Below are positions 25,996-36,039 of a stretch of 64,000 bases of DNA, one piece after another. A model generated the notes under the pieces. That model searched no databases. It had not been told where the DNA came from and saw nothing but the letters and a program-made list of their open reading frames with translations. The stretch comes from 34-65-8 sp964516135 (GTDB lineage: Bacteria > Pseudomonadota > Alphaproteobacteria > Sphingomonadales > Sphingomonadaceae), in contig CAZEWN010000002.1 of the NCBI GenBank assembly GCA_964516135.1, positions 124,001 to 188,000 of the forward strand, given 5' to 3'. Numbering within the stretch: position 1 is the first letter of the stretch; each line of letters starts with the position of its first letter. The position numbers and the translations under genes are program-made.

Positions 25996-27603
25996 ATGAC
26001 CGAGCAGACCCTCATCGAAGCCGCCCGCGTGTCCAAGGCCTGGCCGTTCGAGGAGGCGAAGAAGCTGCTCAAGCGCTATCCCGAGGGCACCAAGCCCGAC
26101 GGATCGCCGGTGCTTTTCGAGACCGGCTACGGCCCCAGCGGTCTCCCGCATATCGGCACTTTCCAGGAAGTGCTGCGAACCACGCTGGTGCGCCGTGCGT
26201 TTGAGGCGATGACCGGCGGCGCGCCGACGCGGCTGGTCGCCTTCAGCGACGACATGGACGGGCTGCGCAAGGTCCCCGACAACGTCCCCAACCGCGAAAT
26301 GCTGGCCGAACATCTCGGCAAGCCGCTGACCCGCGTGCCCGATCCGTTCAACGCGGGGTATGAAAGCTTCGCCGCGCACAACAACGCCATGCTGCGCCAG
26401 TTCCTCGACCGGTTCGGGTTCGAGTACGAATTCGTCTCGGCCAGCGACCGCTACAATTCCGGCGCGTTCGATGGCGCGCTGCGCCAGGTGCTGCGCCAGA
26501 ACGAGGCGATCCTCGACATCATGCTGCCGACCCTGCGCGATGAAAGGCGGCGGACGTATTCGCCCGTCCTGCCGATCAGCCCGGCCACCGGCGCGGTATT
26601 GCAGGTGCCGGTCGAGGTCGTCGATGCCGAGGCCGGCATCGTCCGCTTCACTGATGAGGACGGCAGCGTGGTCGAACAGTCCGCGCTGGGCGGCATGGCC
26701 AAGCTGCAATGGAAGGTCGACTGGGCGATGCGCTGGGTCGCGCTGGGCGTCGATTACGAGATGTACGGCAAGGATCTGACCGACAGCGGCATCCAGTCGG
26801 GCAAGATCGCGCAGGTGCTCGGCGGGCGGAAGCCCGAAGGGCTGATCTACGAGCTGTTCCTCGACGCCAACGGCGAGAAGATCTCCAAGTCCAAGGGCAA
26901 CGGCCTGACGATCGAGGAATGGCTGACCTACGGCAGCGAGGCGAGCTTGGGCCTCTACATCTTTCCCAATCCCAAGAGCGCCAAGAGCCTGCACCCCGGC
27001 GTGATCCCGCGCGCGGTCGACGATTACTGGCAGTTCCGCTCGGCGCTGGCCGAACAGCCGCTCGACAAGCAATTGGGCAACCCGGTGTGGCATCTGCTTG
27101 GGACGACTGATCCGCGGCGCAAGGGCGCGGGGGACAACCTCCCTGTCAGTTATGCGCTGCTGCTCAACCTCGTCGGCGTGCTCGGTGCGGGCGCTAGCCG
27201 CGAACAGGTGTGGTCCTACCTTGGCAATTACGTGCCCGAGGCGGACCCGGCCCGGCATCCCGAACTGGATGCGCTCGTCACCACCGCGCTCGCCTACAAC
27301 CGAGATTTCGTCGCCCCAACGCTCCAGCGCCGTGCGCCTACGCCGAACGAGGCCGCGGCGCTGCGCGAGCTCGATGGCTATCTCGCTGGCATTGGCGAGG
27401 ACACACCCGCCGAAGACATCCAGACCGCTGTGTATGAGATAGGCAAGCGCGAGGCGTACGGCTTCGCAAATCTGCGCGACTGGTTCAAGGCACTGTACGA
27501 AACGCTGCTCGGCAGCGAGCAGGGGCCGCGCATGGGCAGCTTCATCGCGCTATACGGCGTCGCCAATACCCGCAAACTGATCGCCGAGGCGCTGGGCAAC
27601 TAA
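25996..27603 (+). CDS. lysK: Lysine--tRNA ligase, class I
   Basis: A 535-residue class I lysyl-tRNA synthetase, the archaeal-type enzyme used by many Alphaproteobacteria instead of the class II LysS. The HIGH-like motif is SGLPHIGTF (about 45-53) and the KMSKS-like motif is KISKSKGNG (about 295-303). The C-terminal helical anticodon-binding region completes the usual length. The start is the ATG at 25996 (MTEQTLIEA); an upstream GTG at 25978 is less likely. It lies 39 bp after copB and is probably expressed on its own. Confidence 0.94.
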   Translation: MTEQTLIEAARVSKAWPFEEAKKLLKRYPEGTKPDGSPVLFETGYGPSGLPHIGTFQEVLRTTLVRRAFEAMTGGAPTRLVAFSDDMDGLRKVPDNVPNREMLAEHLGKPLTRVPDPFNAGYESFAAHNNAMLRQFLDRFGFEYEFVSASDRYNSGAFDGALRQVLRQNEAILDIMLPTLRDERRRTYSPVLPISPATGAVLQVPVEVVDAEAGIVRFTDEDGSVVEQSALGGMAKLQWKVDWAMRWVALGVDYEMYGKDLTDSGIQSGKIAQVLGGRKPEGLIYELFLDANGEKISKSKGNGLTIEEWLTYGSEASLGLYIFPNPKSAKSLHPGVIPRAVDDYWQFRSALAEQPLDKQLGNPVWHLLGTTDPRRKGAGDNLPVSYALLLNLVGVLGAGASREQVWSYLGNYVPEADPARHPELDALVTTALAYNRDFVAPTLQRRAPTPNEAAALRELDGYLAGIGEDTPAEDIQTAVYEIGKREAYGFANLRDWFKALYETLLGSEQGPRMGSFIALYGVANTRKLIAEALGN

Positions 27604-27607
27604 CCAA

Positions 27608-28276
27608 TCAGCCCCATTTGCGGGTGCGGTACCATTTCGTAATCACATATTTGATCCCCGCATCGACCGGGCAGCCGGCGTGGAGCGTGTCGTCATTCGG
27701 GCTGCCATCGGGGAGGGCATTGTTCCACACCAGCAGCACCCCGGGTTTGGGCGTGATTTTGACCCCCACGTTGACAAACTGCGTTTCGCCACCTGCTTCG
27801 ACCGCGTTCAGAAACGCCATTGCGGTCCAGCTCCGCTGCCCGCCGCGCTTGCGTTCCGCCTTCCAGTAATCTTCACTGGCATAGAACCAGTCGTTGTGCG
27901 GCTTGAACTGCTGGCCGGGCAGATAGCGCTGTCCCTGGATGGCTTCGCCGGTTTCCGGCTTCATCCCGAGCAGGTCGTCGATCCGGCGCGAAATCCCCGC
28001 CACGAACGGCTCGTGCGGGTCGAAGTTGCCCGAATACGAGGTGCGAAAACCGGCACCGTAATCGGTGTCGAACAGCTTGCTGGGCTGGGCCACCGCATCG
28101 ATCATCAGGATCAGCCGCTGGCATTCGGCGGGCGAAAGGAAGTCGCCGAAAGCGAAAATCTCCGCCCTGTCCGTATCGACCTTGTAGGCTTGCGGATCGG
28201 CGGCAAGTCGCTTGCGGACCGCAGAACCGACCCGGGCGAGTGCATCCTTGTCTGGAGTCACTGACGTTTTTGCCAT
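27608..28276 (-). CDS. 2OG-Fe(II) oxygenase, prolyl 4-hydroxylase-like
   Basis: A 222-residue non-heme iron dioxygenase. The HxD pair is KPHNDWF (about 125-131), the distal His lies in LHAGCPV and the 2-oxoglutarate-binding Lys in KYVITKWYR. The jellyroll motif QRYLPGQQF and TAMAFLNAVEAGGETQF match the prolyl 4-hydroxylase alpha-subunit family. The bacterial substrates are not known here. No signal peptide. It converges on lysK with 4 bp between stop codons and diverges from cytochrome b561 across 101 bp. Confidence 0.87.
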   Translation of the reverse strand: MAKTSVTPDKDALARVGSAVRKRLAADPQAYKVDTDRAEIFAFGDFLSPAECQRLILMIDAVAQPSKLFDTDYGAGFRTSYSGNFDPHEPFVAGISRRIDDLLGMKPETGEAIQGQRYLPGQQFKPHNDWFYASEDYWKAERKRGGQRSWTAMAFLNAVEAGGETQFVNVGVKITPKPGVLLVWNNALPDGSPNDDTLHAGCPVDAGIKYVITKWYRTRKWG

Positions 28277-28377
28277 CGCGCGGTCCTACCATCGCCGCAG
28301 TGCGAGGCAAGATGCGCCCTTGCGGCCCGTCGCGCGGATGATAGGCTCCACCTACTCGTCAGCTGCAGGAGCCGCAC

Positions 28378-28929
28378 ATGGATCACGCCGCCAACAATCG
28401 CTACTCGAAGGGGGCGATGCTGTTCCACTGGGTGATAGCCGTCGCGGTGATCGTGAACTGGCGTATTGCCGAAGCCGCCGAGCATGCGGGATCGCGCGAG
28501 GCGGCGGGCGCCATCATGGCGAATCACAAGGCGCTGGGTATCCTCATCCTGCTGCTGACCGTCGCGCGACTTGCGTGGCGATGGAGCCACCCGGTCCCGC
28601 CGCTGCCGGGCGCGGGGTGGGAACGCGCGCTTGCACGGACGGTTCACGTGCTCTTTTATGTGCTGCTGATCGGGTTGCCGCTTGGTGCCTGGGTCGCCAG
28701 TTCTTATGCGCGGCGCGGGTTCGACGTGTTCGGGCTGATTGAATGGCCGCTGCTGCCGCTGGCCGAAAATCGCGAAGCGGCCGGCGCGATTTTCGATCTC
28801 CACGCGACCGGCGGCACAGTCTTGCTGCTGCTGGTCGTGCTGCATGTTCTCGGGGCGTTGAAGCACACCTTCATCAGTCGGGATGGCGGGCTACTGCGCA
28901 TGCTTCCGTTCGGCCGCCCACCGGGCTGA
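28378..28929 (+). CDS. Cytochrome b561
   Basis: A 183-residue, four-helix di-heme b cytochrome of the bacterial CybB type. Heme-ligand histidines lie in AMLFHWVIA (helix 1), MANHKALG (helix 2), DLHATGG (helix 3) and VLHVLGALKH (helix 4). Such proteins pass electrons from the quinol pool, for example to superoxide or periplasmic acceptors. It stands alone between the dioxygenase (divergent) and the RcnB-like gene (convergent). Confidence 0.9.
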   Translation: MDHAANNRYSKGAMLFHWVIAVAVIVNWRIAEAAEHAGSREAAGAIMANHKALGILILLLTVARLAWRWSHPVPPLPGAGWERALARTVHVLFYVLLIGLPLGAWVASSYARRGFDVFGLIEWPLLPLAENREAAGAIFDLHATGGTVLLLLVVLHVLGALKHTFISRDGGLLRMLPFGRPPG

Positions 28930-29015
28930 TACGCGAAGCCCCCGCCGGCGCCAGGCCGACGAGGGCTTGCTGAACGCTGCCTTCCCAAACCTCCCGGCAG
29001 CAGGGAGGGAACGGA

Positions 29016-29930
29016 TTACCAGAAGAAATCGTGGATTACGTCCACCACTTCGCCACTGTAGACATTCACCAGCAGCACATCGTCATAATAGCGGACCCAG
29101 CGATAGGGGCCGTACACTTCCGGCAGGCGATACTGCCACGGATCGTTGATCCAATAACGGTTGCTGTAGAACAGGTTGCCCAGCGTGAAGCCGATGCTCA
29201 GGCGGCGATAGCTATAGTCGCGATAGGGGGAATAATAGCGGCCCGGCCGGAACAGATGCCGGTTCTGGTTGCGATGATAAGTCCAGTTGTAGCGATTGTT
29301 GTCGCGCCACCGACGGTCCCACCGACGCTCGTCGCGCCGGTCATCGCGCCATTCGCGCCGGTCCTCGCGAAAGTCGCGGCGGGCATCGCGGCGATCATCG
29401 CGCCAGCCCCGATCACCAGAACGGCGATCCGCGCGCCAATCGCGCCGGTCCTCACGAAAGTCGCGCCGGGCCTCGCGGCGATCGTCGCGCCAGTCTCCAC
29501 GCCCGCGGTGGTCGATGTAGCGCGAATTGCGGTTCTGGTCGGCATATCCGACATTCCGTTCGACCCGGTCGGCGCGGTTTTCGCCGCGCTGTTCGATGCG
29601 ATTGGCGCGGACATCGCCGCGTCGCTCGATGCGTTCGGCCTGGCGCTCGCTCCGATTGTCGATCTGGCGGGCCCGTTGCCACTCACCGCGATTGGCGGCC
29701 TGCTGCGCCCGGCGATCGCCGCCTCGCTCGACCCGGTCGGCGCGGCGCTCGGAACGATTGTCCACCCGGTCGGCGCGGCGCTCGCTTCGCTGTTCTATCC
29801 GTTCGGCACGCTGCTCGGCGCGTTCGGACCGATCACGCTGCGCGGATGCCTGGGTGGTAAACGCGGTCAGCGACAGCGCCGCGGCCAAGGCCGTCATCGC
29901 GCTGCCTTTCAATAGAGGTTTGATTGTCAT
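29016..29930 (-). CDS. Arg-rich exported protein with C-terminal RcnB-like domain
   Basis: A 304-residue protein. The signal peptide (SAMTALAAALSLTAFTTQASA, cleavage about 31) is followed by roughly 170 residues of Arg/Asp/Glu repeats in two styles: RSERRADRVD/RAERIEQ (about 35-120) and DDRREARRDFREDRRDW (about 145-215). The C-terminal 80 residues have RPGRYYSPYRDYSYRRLSIGFTLG and LPEVYGPYRWVRYYDDVLLVNVYSGEVVDVIHDFFW, the pattern of the RcnB (Ni/Co homeostasis) domain PF11776. The repeats are probably extended charged helices. The antisense frame is also open because of this codon pattern, but it is not a gene. Confidence 0.8.
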   Translation of the reverse strand: MTIKPLLKGSAMTALAAALSLTAFTTQASAQRDRSERAEQRAERIEQRSERRADRVDNRSERRADRVERGGDRRAQQAANRGEWQRARQIDNRSERQAERIERRGDVRANRIEQRGENRADRVERNVGYADQNRNSRYIDHRGRGDWRDDRREARRDFREDRRDWRADRRSGDRGWRDDRRDARRDFREDRREWRDDRRDERRWDRRWRDNNRYNWTYHRNQNRHLFRPGRYYSPYRDYSYRRLSIGFTLGNLFYSNRYWINDPWQYRLPEVYGPYRWVRYYDDVLLVNVYSGEVVDVIHDFFW

Positions 29931-30080
29931 GTCGTGGCACTCCGTTCGTTCTCTCAGAACGCCGCGCCCACCACGAGCGGCCCCTTTCGATCGTGCCTGG
30001 ATTACGATGAGTCGACTGACCGGTTTGTGAACCAGTCATACCGCCATTCGTTCAGGTTGGAGCCTCCACTCGTTAACAAA

Positions 30081-31754
<1,674 letters not shown>

Positions 31755-31930
31755 CGGGTGGGTCCTCGTGATCTGTTCGGGTGCGGGAGAGTTGGCGCGC
31801 AGATAGGCTGTGCAGGGGCGGGGAACAAGCCGGAGTTTGATACCCAAGCGATGCTGCCGCCGAACCGCCCGCGCCTACGTCGACAATCGCCGCGCCGATA
31901 TGCTCGGGCAGCAGCCTTGGATGGACAAGC

Positions 31931-32007
<77 letters not shown>

Positions 32008-32015
32008 ACGCGCTC

Positions 32016-32177
32016 TTGCTGGCCTACCAACCTCGCGGTTGGTCCAGGCCATTACATTCTCGGCCTACCGCCTGGCGGCTACTTGAGGCCATTTTATTCC
32101 TCGGCCTACCGCCTGGCGGCTACTTGAGGCCGTTTCATTCCTCGACCTGCCGCCGGGTGGCTAAATCAGGCCGATTT
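32016..32177. repeat. Four tandem ~41-bp hairpin-forming repeats between two tRNA genes
   Basis: Units start near 32016, 32057, 32097 and 32138. The two middle units are nearly identical: TTC(C)TCGGCCTACCGCCTGG..., ending AGGCCATTTTA or AGGCCGTTTCA. The outer two have diverged. Each unit carries a GGCC(T)...(A)GGCC inverted repeat. In the first unit the stem is nearly perfect (GGCCT-ACCAACC-TCGC-GGTTGGT-CC-AGGCC), and in the middle units an inner CCGCC/GGCGG stem sits between the outer arms. Base changes in the arms of the first unit are compensated. It lies in the transcribed spacer between tRNA-Ile and tRNA-Pro. Confidence 0.75.
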
Positions 32178-32194
32178 GTTTGCCACGCGCATCC

Positions 32195-32271
32195 TGGTGG
32201 GCCCGGCAGGACTCGAACCCGCGACCTAGCCGTTATGAGCGGCCAGCTCTAACCAACTGAGCTACAGGCCC
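32195..32271 (-). tRNA. tRNA-Ile2(CAT)
   Basis: A cloverleaf reads on the minus strand. The acceptor GGGCCTG pairs with CGGGCCC (with one T-G pair), followed by A and an encoded CCA. The anticodon loop is CTCATAA with anticodon CAT (32237-32235). The arm sequence resembles E. coli ileX/ileY (GACTCATAAT...GGTCG) rather than initiator or elongator tRNA-Met, so the cytosine 34 is expected to be modified to lysidine by TilS to read AUA. 77 nt. Confidence 0.9.
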
Positions 32272-32339
32272 ATGGATGCCGTTGGGCGAGCGGCCCCTAA
32301 CCCGCGCGGGGCGCAAGGGCAAGGGGTGACACGGAGGCA

Positions 32340-33344
32340 TCATCGTCCGCGCACCACCGATCGCATTATTTCTGCCACGCTCGTCGATTTGATCCCGCGG
32401 CGCCGCATGTAATCATAGACACCGTCCAACCGCTCATAGAGACGCTCGACGTCGTCCTCGCTCCGCACATAGGGCGTATGACCGGGGGCAATCGAGGGGC
32501 TGTGAAGCGACAGTACGATGACCGGCAGGCCATCGTCGATCGCGATGTCGATCCCCCGGATCGCTTCGTCGAGCGTTATGCCCTCTGGCGTAAGCGCGAT
32601 GCGTTCGAGCAGGCCCACCCGCGCCAGCGCGCCGCGCATGCGGGGCAGGCGCTCCGCCAGCGGGTGGATCCAGCGCCCTTGCCGCCGCAGCATGCCCCAG
32701 AACACCGTCGTGACCGGCAATTCGAGCAGCGATTGTTCGTCATCGATCCAGTAAGGTTCGATCGGGTGCGCGGAATAATCGGGGCCGTGACCCGCGCGAT
32801 AATCGAAATTCGCACGCACCGAAGTGTCGATCGCCACGCCTGCTTCGCGCAATATCTCGTGTGTGCGGGCGCCCAGGCCATACCGTCCGGCGCGGTACGT
32901 CAGCGGGACTATGCCGCTGCGGTCCTCGATCAGGTCGCGCAGGGCCAGCAGCTTGGCCCGCTCCAGTTCGAACGGCAGATTGCCCGCATAACTGTTGCGG
33001 GCATTCGTTTCCTCCTCGAACGGCGGATTGACCCATGGATGAAGCTGGATGCCAATCTCGGCCCGGCCTTCACGGGCGGCTGGCACAAGCACGTCCATTG
33101 CCACGGGCGAGGAGGCGATGGGCCAGTCGACAAGATAGTGCGGCACCACCCCAATCCCGTCGCAGAAGTGCTGGAATTCCGGGAAGCGCGCTGCGTGGGT
33201 GAGGCCATGCCGGTCGCGCGTGAATGGACCGTTCCAGTCGAATTCTTCTTCGGTGTCGACGGTCAGCAGGACACGCTGGCCGAAATCCGGCGCGAACCGC
33301 GCCCGGGCGGTGGCTGGGGGTGGTTCGACAAGCGATCGTATCAC
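32340..33344 (-). CDS. Polysaccharide deacetylase-like protein (WalW type)
   Basis: A 334-residue NodB-fold protein without a signal peptide. The N-terminal strand LTVDTEEEFDW carries the acidic cluster expected at the metal site. IQLHPWVNPPF has a His, LTYRAGRYGLGARTHEILREAG matches the RxGRxG motif of this group, and LSLHSPSIAPG gives the late His. It is similar to proteins annotated WalW in sphingomonads and rhizobia. The target sugar is unknown. It lies 48 bp downstream of the histidine-kinase-like gene on the same strand, so they probably share a transcript. Confidence 0.75.
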   Translation of the reverse strand: MIRSLVEPPPATARARFAPDFGQRVLLTVDTEEEFDWNGPFTRDRHGLTHAARFPEFQHFCDGIGVVPHYLVDWPIASSPVAMDVLVPAAREGRAEIGIQLHPWVNPPFEEETNARNSYAGNLPFELERAKLLALRDLIEDRSGIVPLTYRAGRYGLGARTHEILREAGVAIDTSVRANFDYRAGHGPDYSAHPIEPYWIDDEQSLLELPVTTVFWGMLRRQGRWIHPLAERLPRMRGALARVGLLERIALTPEGITLDEAIRGIDIAIDDGLPVIVLSLHSPSIAPGHTPYVRSEDDVERLYERLDGVYDYMRRRGIKSTSVAEIMRSVVRGR

Positions 33345-33392
33345 ATTCTTACCGCACCCTTTGCGCGCGCGGCAGCTTGCGATCCGCCGGGG

Positions 33393-35051
33393 TCAGCCGG
33401 TTTCGCGTTCCCGCGCCTTTGCATCGCTGGCGCTACGAAGCCGTAGGGGAGCGGTCAAGAGCGGCAGTGTCAGGACAATGCTGTCGCCGATCCGCACCAG
33501 GCCGCCGCCCGCGGCGACAGCTTCCGCACGCGCTAGTCGGAGCGAGAACCCCGCGCCGAATGCGCCCGCGCTCAATGCTCCGCCGGTCGGACGGGCGCTG
33601 GCCGCGAACAGGTCTTGTTCGCCCGCCAGGGTCGCCGGCAATTCGCAGGCGAGCCGCGCCTCGTGCTCCACGGCGGCGAAAGTCAGTCCGAGTTGTTCCC
33701 CGCCGCCGGTCGCCCCCGCGAGCGTCGCCAGTAACCGCCAAACCAGCAGCTCGGTATCCGCCGCCGACAAGCCGACCGCCAGGGCATCATCGTTGCTCTC
33801 GAGGGCAAAGCCCGCCATCCGGGCGGCGAGCACGGATTGGAGCTGCGCGGCGGTGGCCCGCGTGACCATAGCAAGATCGCACTCGCCCGCCTCCGGCACC
33901 AGCGCGCCTGTTTCCAGCCGGGCGAGTCGGTCCAATTCCTCAAATCCGGCCAGCAGCCTGGCGCTGTCGCCCGCGATCGCGGCGGCGTGGGCGCGATATT
34001 CGTGGGGCACGGGGCCGAACAGCTGCTGCTGGATCACTTCGGCAAAACCCTGGATCGCGTTCACCGGTGTGCGCAGCTCGTGGAGGAGCTGGCGCAGGCG
34101 ATCGGCCTCCCCGCTATCGGCGGAAGGCACCAGGCTGTCGCTTTCGGCACGGCGAAATCGGCCGGCATGGCCCAGGAAATGACCGCCCTGTTCGGCGAAG
34201 CGGGGTGCCGCGTCGACCAGCCAATCGCCCACGATCATCGGCGCCCCCGACAGCGTGACGCAAGTCGAAATGAGCGGCTGGCGCGTGGCGACGGCGCGGG
34301 CGGCGGTCGTCGCGGTGTCACCCAAGCGCGCGCCGATCAGCGCCGGGGCGACCGCCCCTTCGGCCCAATCGATCCGCCCTTCCGTATCGGCGGTAAATGC
34401 GAACGCGGCGGGGGCCACGCGATCGCTCTCGATCGTCCGGTCGCCCAGCGGCAGACGCGGCGCGTCGGGGCCGCCGACAGGTTCGCGCGTGCGGCGGAAT
34501 TGTTCGATCCGGCGCACCAGCGCCCTGATCTCGGTGTCTTCCGCGACAGCGACGGGCTCCGCCGCCCGCTCCGCCGACGCCTGCCCTTCCTCGTCCGCAT
34601 CCCGGGTGGCGGGTTGGGGCAAGCCGCGATCGTGAACGCCCAGTCGCTCCAGCAGCGCCAACGTCCCCTCGTCGAGGTCACGGCGCAACCGCAGGAATCC
34701 GCGAGCCCGGATCGGCAGGCGCGGGATAAGGGCACTCCAATCGCCCTCGTCCAGGCGAGCTCGAAACAGGACGACTGCGGCGACCTCCGGTTCGTCTTCG
34801 GCCAAGTGCATGACGAGCTCGGGATTGCGGATCCGCAAGGCGGGGTCACGCAGCATCGCGGCGCGTTCAGCCGGCGGGATCGCCTCGCCAAGCGCACCGA
34901 GGCGAAGCCAGGCCGCGGCGAGCTGGGTCGATTGACCCACCTTGCCTGGCGCCCCCAGCAGGTCAACTAGCTGCCGAAACTGCGTGCGCGCCGCCCCGGC
35001 ACCACTCGCGCGGTGTCGCAGAACGGTCGCCAGGCGGTCGTCGAACAGCAT
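33393..35051 (-). CDS. Histidine-kinase-like protein with intact H-box but degenerate ATPase domain
   Basis: A 552-residue cytosolic protein with no transmembrane helix. Residues 1-145 form an Ala/Leu-rich helical domain that may be a repeat fold. Residues 215-300 look PAS-like. The HisKA H-box is QLLHELRTPVNAIQGF with His 324. The following region (about 385-532) has the length of a HATPase domain, but the N-box shows TELLVWRLLATLAGA with no Asn, and no DxGxG motif is visible; only a late GAGFSLRLARAEAVAAGGG segment recalls the G2 box. It may be a phosphotransfer protein or pseudokinase. GGAG lies 6 nt before the ATG. Confidence 0.75.
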   Translation of the reverse strand: MLFDDRLATVLRHRASGAGAARTQFRQLVDLLGAPGKVGQSTQLAAAWLRLGALGEAIPPAERAAMLRDPALRIRNPELVMHLAEDEPEVAAVVLFRARLDEGDWSALIPRLPIRARGFLRLRRDLDEGTLALLERLGVHDRGLPQPATRDADEEGQASAERAAEPVAVAEDTEIRALVRRIEQFRRTREPVGGPDAPRLPLGDRTIESDRVAPAAFAFTADTEGRIDWAEGAVAPALIGARLGDTATTAARAVATRQPLISTCVTLSGAPMIVGDWLVDAAPRFAEQGGHFLGHAGRFRRAESDSLVPSADSGEADRLRQLLHELRTPVNAIQGFAEVIQQQLFGPVPHEYRAHAAAIAGDSARLLAGFEELDRLARLETGALVPEAGECDLAMVTRATAAQLQSVLAARMAGFALESNDDALAVGLSAADTELLVWRLLATLAGATGGGEQLGLTFAAVEHEARLACELPATLAGEQDLFAASARPTGGALSAGAFGAGFSLRLARAEAVAAGGGLVRIGDSIVLTLPLLTAPLRLRSASDAKARERETG

Positions 35052-35266
35052 CGAATCTCCGGTGGGAAGCGGCTGGAGATATACGCCCCCATTGCCGCAA
35101 TATCAGCCCCCGCCGGGCGCAAAATCCGCTACACTCATCGCGTTGCAAAGCGGGACGATTGCTGGCAAGGATAATAATATTAGGCTCGTATACGTGCCGG
35201 GGCGTTAATCATGTCTCACGCATGTGACATTCGAATCAATTCACTGGACGAAAACGGGGGCGCTGA

Positions 35267-35731
35267 ATGGCCAATCTCGACACGATCGATCGGCGTCTTC
35301 TGGCCGAACTGCAGGACGAGGGGCGGATCACCAATGTCGAACTGGCGCAGCGCGTGGGTCTGACCGCGCCGCCGTGCCTGCGCCGCGTGCGCGCGCTGGA
35401 GGAAGATGGCGTCATTCGCGGTTACCATGCCGATCTCGACGCGGCCAAATTGGGCTTCGCGATCACAGTGTTCGCGATGGTAAGCCTGAAAAGCCAGGCG
35501 GAGGATTCGTTGCGCGAATTCGAAGAGCACATGCGCTCGCTGCCCGAAGTGCGCGAATGCCATATGTTGAACGGCGAGATCGACTTCATCCTCAAGATCG
35601 TTAGCCGCGACCTGCAAAGCTTCCAGGAATTCCTGACCAGCAAGCTGACGCCCGCGCCCAACGTCGCGAGCGTCAAGACCTCGCTGACGATCCGCACCGC
35701 GAAGAGCGCGCCGGGCGTGCCGCTGGAATAG
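35267..35731 (+). CDS. lrp: Lrp/AsnC family transcriptional regulator
   Basis: A 154-residue protein. The N-terminal helix-turn-helix (LDTIDRRLLAELQDEGRITNVELAQRVGL, about 4-32) is followed by the RAM effector domain with the usual FAMVSLKSQAEDSLREFEEHMRSLPEV and a C-terminal NVASVKTSLTIRT. Such regulators sense amino acids and act as octamers. The 215-bp upstream region is AT-rich in part (GATAATAATATTAGG near 35170) and probably holds its autoregulated promoter. The GGGGGCG before the ATG may serve as the ribosome site. Confidence 0.92.
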   Translation: MANLDTIDRRLLAELQDEGRITNVELAQRVGLTAPPCLRRVRALEEDGVIRGYHADLDAAKLGFAITVFAMVSLKSQAEDSLREFEEHMRSLPEVRECHMLNGEIDFILKIVSRDLQSFQEFLTSKLTPAPNVASVKTSLTIRTAKSAPGVPLE

Positions 35732-35753
35732 CGGGCGGTGAAGAAGGATCGCG

Positions 35754-36038
35754 ATGACCATGTCGGTGGAAGCGGTCATCCCCGCAGCGGCGGCGGTAGC
35801 CGTGTCGCTCGTCGGCTTTTTGCACGCGCGGTTCATTACCTTTAAGTATGATCGCGCACTCGCGGCAGAAAACGATGCTGGTGACGGGCCAGGGCATGAT
35901 GCGACTATCACAGTCGATCTCGCCGACGTTGAGAGGTCGCTATCTTCGCAGGGCATCAATCCCGGACGCCTGACCGAATCGTTCAGCGGTGCCCGGCACA
36001 AGACGATCGAAATTCCGATCAAGACTGCACACCGTTAA
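35754..36038 (+). CDS. Small N-terminally anchored membrane protein of unknown function
   Basis: A 94-residue protein with one N-terminal hydrophobic helix (EAVIPAAAAVAVSLVGFLHARF, about 6-27) and a polar C-terminal domain with a possible short repeat of ITVDLADVERSL and IEIPIK. AAGAAGGA lies 5 nt before the ATG, and codon use has high third-position GC, so it looks real. It is 22 bp after lrp on the same strand and converges on accC with a 1-bp gap. I know no family for it. Confidence 0.55.
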   Translation: MTMSVEAVIPAAAAVAVSLVGFLHARFITFKYDRALAAENDAGDGPGHDATITVDLADVERSLSSQGINPGRLTESFSGARHKTIEIPIKTAHR

Positions 36039-36039
36039 G

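Noticed and set aside
28936..28968. Possible terminator after cytochrome b561 (AAGCCC ... GGGCTT)
   Set aside because: The outer 6-bp stem is fine, but the interior pairs poorly and no T-run follows.
29031..29915. A 294-codon open frame on the plus strand opposite the RcnB-like gene
   Set aside because: It is the antisense image of Arg/Asp repeats: GC-rich codons give Ala/Val/Ile/Pro-rich output. The minus-strand protein has a signal peptide and a recognisable domain.
32016..32177. A CRISPR array
   Set aside because: The units are directly contiguous without unique spacers, are only four in number and form hairpins; no cas gene is nearby.
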